Shown: one piece after another, positions 6,978 to 10,536 of the stretch
Numbering within the stretch: position 1 is the first letter of the stretch
Layout of the letters: every line of letters begins with the position of its first letter
Source: Burkholderiales bacterium
Lineage (GTDB): Bacteria > Pseudomonadota > Gammaproteobacteria > Burkholderiales > Burkholderiaceae_C
NCBI GenBank assembly: GCA_947453585.1
Contig: CANGHQ010000030.1
Span: 1 to 10,536 of the forward strand
Direction of reading: 5' to 3'
DNA length: 10,536 bases
Notes under the pieces: generated by a model
The model's input: only the letters and a program-made list of their open reading frames with translations
What the model was told of the DNA's origin: nothing
The model's database searches: none
Program-made: the position numbers and the translations under genes

Positions 6978-7202
6978 ATGGGAATGCCCGTACGCATTGA
7001 CAGCGACTTGTACGACCAGGCCAAATCGCATGCAAACGCAGAGCGCCGCACCATTGCCGGCCAGATTGAGTTCTGGGCTCTGATCGGTAAAGCCGCCCTG
7101 GACAATCCAGATCTGCCCATCGACTTTGTCCGGGATCTGTTAATCGCCAAGGCCGAAGGCAAATCACTGGCCACCCCCTTCGTACCGCAGGGCCAGCAGT
7201 GA
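6978..7202 (+). CDS. ParD-like antitoxin of a type II toxin-antitoxin pair
   Basis: This 74-residue protein would neutralise the toxin encoded immediately downstream. Residues 3-11 (MPVRIDSDL) fit the DNA-binding strand of a ribbon-helix-helix, followed by two helices (12-24 and 25-40, ending in the IEFWALIGKAA segment). The C-terminal half, about 43-74, is probably disordered until it wraps the toxin. This matches the ParD-like antitoxin family. The start at 6978 is fixed by AGGGGA five bases upstream; the frame extends further up, but that part contains the promoter. The stop TGA shares its last base with the toxin ATG (TGATG), implying translational coupling. Base composition is near 50 % GC in the first 60 bases, lower than the genes to the left. 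Confidence 0.85.
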   Translation: MGMPVRIDSDLYDQAKSHANAERRTIAGQIEFWALIGKAALDNPDLPIDFVRDLLIAKAEGKSLATPFVPQGQQ

Positions 7203-7483
7203 TGGCGTCGGCGCCTGTGTCTGTCACCCAGTCGTCTGTATTCGCCAGAGCCTACAAGAAATTACACCTGCAGCAAAAGCAAGATGTCGATACGGCGGTC
7301 GAAGTGATCGTGTCAAATCCGCTTGCAGGCGCGGCCAAGCGAGGCGATCTTGCCGGGGTCTATGTCTACAAGTTCAATAGCCAGAGCCAATTGGTGCTGC
7401 TGGCATATCAGTTTGATCCGCAGACTCGCCATCTATTGCTACTTGGCTCACACGAAAACTTCTATCGGGAACTAAAGCGCTGA
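7202..7483 (+). CDS. RelE/ParE superfamily toxin
   Basis: This 93-residue toxin is of the RelE/ParE superfamily, the second gene of the toxin-antitoxin operon. The strongest signature is the C-terminal half: RGDLAGVYVYKF (47-58), QLVLLAYQFD (63-72), then LLLLGSHENFYRELKR (78-93), whose HENFYR-LKR ending characterises a RelE/ParE subgroup usually paired with ParD-like antitoxins. RelE members cleave ribosome-bound mRNA, while ParE members poison gyrase; sequence alone does not tell which applies. ATG 7202 overlaps the antitoxin stop. GTG 7199 is possible but less likely. The toxin appears intact, so a functional antitoxin is expected to be required. Confidence 0.87.
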   Translation: MASAPVSVTQSSVFARAYKKLHLQQKQDVDTAVEVIVSNPLAGAAKRGDLAGVYVYKFNSQSQLVLLAYQFDPQTRHLLLLGSHENFYRELKR

Positions 7484-7638
7484 AGCGGGTTTTGAACATC
7501 GTAAGAGCTGAAAGAGGACCATCAATTCGAGACAAGGATCGGCAGCAGCGACCCGTTGCGGACGGTCGCCACATCGCCTTAGGCGGCGGCGATGCAGCGA
7601 TAGCTGTCCTCTGATTTCGCTCGTACAAGCTTCCTTTT
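7484..7638. other. Convergent intergenic region with two hairpins
   Basis: This 155-bp gap lies between the toxin gene and the convergent VOC gene. Two inverted repeats sit side by side: GCGACC (7548-7553) with GGTCGC (7564-7569), and CATCGCC (7572-7578) with GGCGATG (7588-7594). Neither has a T-run directly after it on either strand; the nearest T-run is at 7635-7640. They could end both transcripts, but a classic intrinsic terminator is not shown. I found no convincing gene here. Confidence 0.4.
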
Positions 7639-8028
7639 TTAGCTTACTACCGGAGAGCAAATTTCGACGAGCGTCCCATCAGGACAGCGGACATAGGAAA
7701 CGGTCTGACCCCACGGTTTCAAGAGAGGTTCCTTAATGGACACTGCTCCCTGATCTATTGCCTTCGCATGCGCTGCTGCGACATCGTCTGTGACAAGTGC
7801 AATCTCTATGCCCAGCGGTTCTCCTGAATTACTCGCCTTGACATAACCACCGGGCAGATTGGATGCGCCAAGGTCATGGGTTGCGAACGCCAGTGCAGTC
7901 GCACCGGTGTCCATTTCGCCGTAGCCCGATTCGTGAACGAAGCGCCGCTTTAATCCAAATGCCTTTTCAAAGAACTCTACAGACGCAAGTACATCAGGGA
8001 CATATACGATGGTGTAACCGAATTTCAT
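7639..8028 (-). CDS. VOC (glyoxalase/bleomycin-resistance fold) family protein
   Basis: This 129-residue protein has two beta-alpha-beta-beta-beta modules of the vicinal oxygen chelate superfamily. Module one is MKFGYTIVYVPDVLASVEFFEKAF, then HESGYGEMDTGATALAFA. Module two contains LGIEIALVTDD, then PWGQTVSYVRCPDGTLVEICSP. The G-DPDG-type turn (RCPDGTLVEI) with a likely metal-binding Glu (E122) is typical. Members range from lyases and dioxygenases to antibiotic- or fosfomycin-binding proteins, and the substrate is not readable here. ATG 8028 is preferred because GGAGAA lies shortly upstream and the fold starts there. The ATG overlaps the stop of the preceding HhH gene (ATGA), so the two should be co-translated. 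A sampled 60-base line is about 42 % GC. Confidence 0.88.
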   Translation of the reverse strand: MKFGYTIVYVPDVLASVEFFEKAFGLKRRFVHESGYGEMDTGATALAFATHDLGASNLPGGYVKASNSGEPLGIEIALVTDDVAAAHAKAIDQGAVSIKEPLLKPWGQTVSYVRCPDGTLVEICSPVVS

Positions 8029-8303
8029 GATTTTCTCCTCGCGTTCAACGCCAAATCCGCCTTGCCCTTGACCGTGAATTTCCACCATGGCAGCGATTCC
8101 CCTGTATCCATGAAGTGCTTCACGGACAGCAGTGTGTAGTAAACACAGGGGTCATGCCTATGCCCCATTACCGCCTCCAAGTCATTGAAAATCTTGAGGG
8201 CGTCATTACCTTTGAAATCGTCAGGCGAGCCAATCCCAATGGCCATCAGGTCGGTAGCGATAGCTTTTCCAATATTTGGTAACGCAGTCAACTTCGTAAG
8301 CAT
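8025..8303 (-). CDS. Helix-hairpin-helix protein, Cdd1-like (pathogenicity locus family)
   Basis: This small protein of 92 residues carries a helix-hairpin-helix at residues 3-24 (LTALPNIGKAIATDLMAIGI), a motif that usually contacts DNA backbone phosphates. The rest (GNDALKIFNDLEAVMG, RHDPCVYYTLLSVKHFMDTGESLPWWKF) matches the Cdd1-type conserved family, whose name reflects where it was first seen rather than a known role. ATG 8303 has a strong GGAGG ribosome binding site five bases upstream. An in-frame TTG at 8318 would add MAEAH and leave that site inside the gene. Its TGA overlaps the VOC ATG. Why a DNA-contact fold is coupled to a VOC enzyme is unclear; a regulator or a cupin-like partner would be commoner. 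Confidence 0.8.
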   Translation of the reverse strand: MLTKLTALPNIGKAIATDLMAIGIGSPDDFKGNDALKIFNDLEAVMGHRHDPCVYYTLLSVKHFMDTGESLPWWKFTVKGKADLALNARRKS

Positions 8304-8321
8304 ATGTGCCTCCGCCAATTC

Positions 8322-8348
8322 AATGCGCGCGCATTCTCGTCGAACGAG
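8322..8348. promoter_or_regulatory. Perfect palindrome and adjacent inverted repeat upstream of HhH-VOC pair
   Basis: AATGCGCGCGCATT (8322-8335) is a perfect 14-bp palindrome. One base later, CTCGT-CGA-ACGAG (8336-8348) forms a 5-bp stem with a 3-base loop. Both lie 19-45 bases upstream of the HhH start, inside its expected promoter or leader. They could be operators or leader hairpins. I could not identify convincing -35 and -10 hexamers, so the promoter itself is not called. Confidence 0.45.
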
Positions 8349-8405
8349 GGTGAGAAAAATCCAGCCAGTCCGATGACGGCAAACAGCCTAGCCACCACAC
8401 ACGCC

Positions 8406-9596
8406 TCACCCCCGCCGCAACCACTCCCCCAGCCGGTCCACCCCCTGCGTCAACCTTCCGAGGTCTTTGGACGCAAAACACCAGCGCAGCCAGCCTGCCG
8501 CCTCAGGCGCAAAGGCGCTGCCGGGCGCCAGGCCCAAGCCAGCCTCAGTGACCAGGCGTTTGGCGGTGGCCAACGAGTCGCTGTGGCCAGGTAGCTGAAA
8601 GAAGGCGTACATGCCACCCAAGGGCAGCGCCACCTGCACGTCGGGCAGGGTGCGCAGCGCGGGGATCAGGGTGTCGCGGCAGGTTTTGAGGTGCGCCACC
8701 ACGCGGGGCGTGACCTCGTCACGGCGCTCCAGCGCCACGATGCCTGCGCGCTGGGTAAACACGCTGGCGCACGAGGTGTTGAATTCCACCAGTTTGCCCA
8801 TGGCCGCCGTCATGGATGGCGGCATGACCAACCAACCCAGGCGCCAGCCGGTCATGAGATAGCTTTTGGAAAAGCTGTGCACCACCAGCAAGCGGTCTTC
8901 GGGCGCGGCAATGTCCAAAAAGCTGGGCGCGCAGGCGTTGGTGCTGGGGGCGTAGTACAGGTTCTCGTACACCTCGTCGGCCAAGATCCAGGTGCCGGTG
9001 CGGCGGCAGTGGGCCAGGATGGCGGTCTGCTCCTCGCGGCTCAGGGTCCAGCCGGTGGGGTTGTTGGGGGCGTTCACAATCAACAGCTTGGTGCCGGGGG
9101 TGATGCCCTCCAGCAACCGGGGCAAATCCAGCGTCCAGGCGCCAGCATCTGGCCCGGTGCTTTGCGGCGTGAGCGCCACGGTGCGCAGCTTGGCGCCCAT
9201 GATCAACGCCTGCGCCGTCAGGTTGGGCCACACTGGCGTGACGGCCACCACTTCGTCGCCCGCGTCCACCAGCGCCTGCACCGCCAGCATGAGCGCATTG
9301 ACCCCCCCGGTGGTCACGGCAATGCGCTCCATGGCAATGGGAGTGGCGCCGGGCTGGCTGGCGTGCTTGGCCGTCATGGCGCTGGCAATGGCCTGGCGCA
9401 GCTCGGGCAGGCCCAGGTTGTGGGCATAAAAGGTTTCGCCGCGCTGCAGCGATTCAATGGCGGCTTGGCGGATGAAATCGGGCGTGACTTCGTCGCTCTC
9501 GCCGAACCAAAAGGCCAGCACGTCGCTGCGGCCCAGGCCTGCATTGGCCACTTCGCGGATTTGCGATTCTTCGAGGTTTTGGATGGTTGGGCGCAT
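8406..9596 (-). CDS. PLP-dependent class I/II aminotransferase
   Basis: This is a complete 396-residue fold-type I aminotransferase, expected in the cytoplasm as a dimer. Visible motifs, in order: TTGGVNALMLA (95-105), phosphate and ring contacts near PVWPN (121-125) with W123 in the stacking position, NAPNNPTGW (175-183), ADEVYE with D207 as pyridine-nitrogen contact, and SFSKSYLMTGWRLG (241-254) with the Schiff-base lysine K244 and R252 for PLP phosphate. GWLRWCFA near residue 366 supplies the Arg that binds the substrate carboxylate. The donor and acceptor are not decidable. It starts 20 bp after the MatB-like gene and is probably co-transcribed with it. AAAGAG three bases before the ATG is a poor ribosome binding site, so coupling to the gene ahead is plausible. 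Confidence 0.92.
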   Translation of the reverse strand: MRPTIQNLEESQIREVANAGLGRSDVLAFWFGESDEVTPDFIRQAAIESLQRGETFYAHNLGLPELRQAIASAMTAKHASQPGATPIAMERIAVTTGGVNALMLAVQALVDAGDEVVAVTPVWPNLTAQALIMGAKLRTVALTPQSTGPDAGAWTLDLPRLLEGITPGTKLLIVNAPNNPTGWTLSREEQTAILAHCRRTGTWILADEVYENLYYAPSTNACAPSFLDIAAPEDRLLVVHSFSKSYLMTGWRLGWLVMPPSMTAAMGKLVEFNTSCASVFTQRAGIVALERRDEVTPRVVAHLKTCRDTLIPALRTLPDVQVALPLGGMYAFFQLPGHSDSLATAKRLVTEAGLGLAPGSAFAPEAAGWLRWCFASKDLGRLTQGVDRLGEWLRRG

Positions 9597-9616
9597 GGGC
9601 TCTTTGTAGAACGGGT

Positions 9617-10536
9617 TCAGGAAAACAGCGCCTGGTATTGCGCGCGCAGCAGGTTCTTTTGCACCTTGCCCATGGCGTTGCGCGGCAGCTCTGCCACCAC
9701 CACGCAGTGCTTGGGGATTTTGAAATTGGCCAGCTGTGTTTTGAGCGCGGCCACGATGGCGCTGGCCTGCGGTTGCGCGCCCGCCTTGGCAATCACCACG
9801 GCCACGCCTACTTCGCCAAAGTCCGGGTGTGGCACGCCCACCAGGGCGCTCTCGGCCACGCCGGGCAGCTCGTTGATATAGCCCTCAATCTCTGCCGGGT
9901 AGACGTTGTAACCGCCGCTGATGATCAGGTCTTTGCTGCGCCCCACGATGTGCACATAGCCGCGCTCGTCCACTTTGCCCACGTCGCCGGTTCTGAAAAA
10001 GCCGTCGGCGGTAAATTCTTCAGCCGTCTTCTCAGGCATGCGCCAGTAGCCGGCAAACACATTGGGGCCGCGCACCTGGATGCCGCCAATCTCGCCTACC
10101 GCTAGCGGCGCATCGCCCTCGCCCGCCACGCGCAAGCTCACGCCCGGCAGGGGAAAGCCCACGGTGGCACCCCGGCGCTCGCTTTGCTTTTGATAGCGTG
10201 GGTCCGCCGTGTAGGGGTTGGAGGTAAGCATCACCGTCTCGCTCATACCGTAGCGCTCCAAGATGGTGTGGCCGGTGCGCGCGGTCCAGTCCTTGAAGGT
10301 TTCCAGCAGCAGCGGTGCCGAGCCAGAGATGAACAAACGCATGGCCCGGGTGGCCGCTGGCGTCAGGCCCGGTTCGGCCAAGAGGCGCACGTACAGTGTG
10401 GGCACGCCCATAAACACGGTGGCCTGCGCCATGTGCGCCAGCACCGTCTTGGGGTCGAATTTGTTCAGCCAAATCATCTTGCTGCCATTGAGTAGCGCGC
10501 CATGGATGGCCACAAACAAGCCGTGCACATGGAAGA
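9617..10536 (-). CDS. matB: Malonyl-CoA synthetase (MatB-like acyl-CoA ligase), N-terminus beyond window
   Basis: The minus-strand frame runs from the right window edge to TGA at 9619-9617, giving about 306 C-terminal residues of an ANL-superfamily ligase (full length near 500). It would activate malonate with ATP and CoA. Evidence: FHVHGLFVAIHGALL at the edge, FMGVPTLYVRLLAEPGL, ISGSAPLLLETF, the A5 motif ERYGMSET, RGPNVFAGYWRMPEKT, the A7/A8 motifs FRTGDVG and GRSKDLIISGGYNVYPAEIE, and the catalytic-lysine motif RNAMGKVQK (Lys codon at 9667-9665). These follow remembered MatB sequences closely, including the MGVPT and FKIPK stretches. A short insertion after TSNPY (RYQKQSERRGA) is not in the MatB I recall. 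A related acid ligase cannot be excluded. Confidence 0.8.
   Translation of the reverse strand, partial: FHVHGLFVAIHGALLNGSKMIWLNKFDPKTVLAHMAQATVFMGVPTLYVRLLAEPGLTPAATRAMRLFISGSAPLLLETFKDWTARTGHTILERYGMSETVMLTSNPYTADPRYQKQSERRGATVGFPLPGVSLRVAGEGDAPLAVGEIGGIQVRGPNVFAGYWRMPEKTAEEFTADGFFRTGDVGKVDERGYVHIVGRSKDLIISGGYNVYPAEIEGYINELPGVAESALVGVPHPDFGEVGVAVVIAKAGAQPQASAIVAALKTQLANFKIPKHCVVVAELPRNAMGKVQKNLLRAQYQALFS

Noticed and set aside
7572..7594. CATCGCC/GGCGATG hairpin as an intrinsic terminator
   Set aside because: The loop is nine bases and no T-run follows on either strand, so it is reported only as a hairpin.
7627..7645. AAGCT and AGCTT arms around a T-run as a terminator
   Set aside because: The stem is five mostly AT pairs and the T-run is inside the loop, which is the wrong geometry.
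8691..9881. Plus-strand open frame of 396 codons opposite the aminotransferase gene
   Set aside because: It is antisense to an aminotransferase with a full motif set and to the end of the MatB-like gene. Its composition (Gly, Gln, His, Arg runs) matches a GC-rich shadow frame, and it has no domain I recognise.
1..10536. CRISPR array, tRNA, rRNA or intact insertion sequence
   Set aside because: No regularly spaced repeats, cloverleaf-like sequence, rRNA conserved segment or transposase was seen on either strand.

Overview
The window looks like chromosomal DNA of a GC-rich betaproteobacterium, most likely Burkholderiales and perhaps Comamonadaceae. This is inferred from the GC-rich, NNG/NNC-biased codons and from the mix of families (IorAB-type molybdenum hydroxylase, MatB-type malonyl-CoA synthetase, DUF2127). 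There is no rRNA, tRNA or other marker that would settle the genus. I see no CRISPR array, intact insertion sequence or phage gene.

Left block (1-5512): a divergent arrangement around an AT-rich intergenic region (1743-1886). To the left on the minus strand run an IorA-type [2Fe-2S] subunit (1305-1742) and an IorB-type molybdopterin subunit (cut by the window edge at base 1). To the right on the plus strand run a secreted metallo-beta-lactamase-fold hydrolase (1887-2726), a membrane-anchored M20 peptidase of the PM20D1/CPS1 type (2757-4250) and an Old Yellow Enzyme-type flavin oxidoreductase (4280-5512), each about 30 bp apart. Back-to-back promoter-like hexamers and a TGTCC-N8-GGACA dyad lie between the two sets. 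IorB carries a twin-arginine signal, the hydrolase a Sec signal and the peptidase an N-terminal anchor, so three of the five products are predicted to work outside the cytoplasm. This is the most system-like part of the window, possibly an envelope-located catabolic set, but its substrate cannot be read from sequence.

Middle block (5509-6844): a DUF2127 membrane protein and an AlkD-type DNA glycosylase, both on the minus strand. The stop codon of the DUF2127 gene overlaps that of the flavin oxidoreductase in a TTAA.

Low-GC block (about 6845-8340): a ParD-like/RelE-type toxin-antitoxin pair on the plus strand with a good sigma70-like promoter and a TGATG overlap, then a convergent minus-strand pair of a helix-hairpin-helix (Cdd1-like) protein and a VOC/glyoxalase-fold protein joined by an ATGA overlap. 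Hand-counted 60-base lines here are 42-50 % GC against 72-80 % in lines from the flanking genes, which suggests acquired DNA.

Right block (8406-10536): a minus-strand pair made of a malonyl-CoA synthetase (MatB-like, N-terminus beyond the window) followed 20 bp later by a PLP-dependent class I/II aminotransferase.

Most genes belong to known families. The parts worth a second look are the divergent exported-enzyme cluster with its dyad, and the low-GC island with the HhH-VOC pair and its nearby palindromes.
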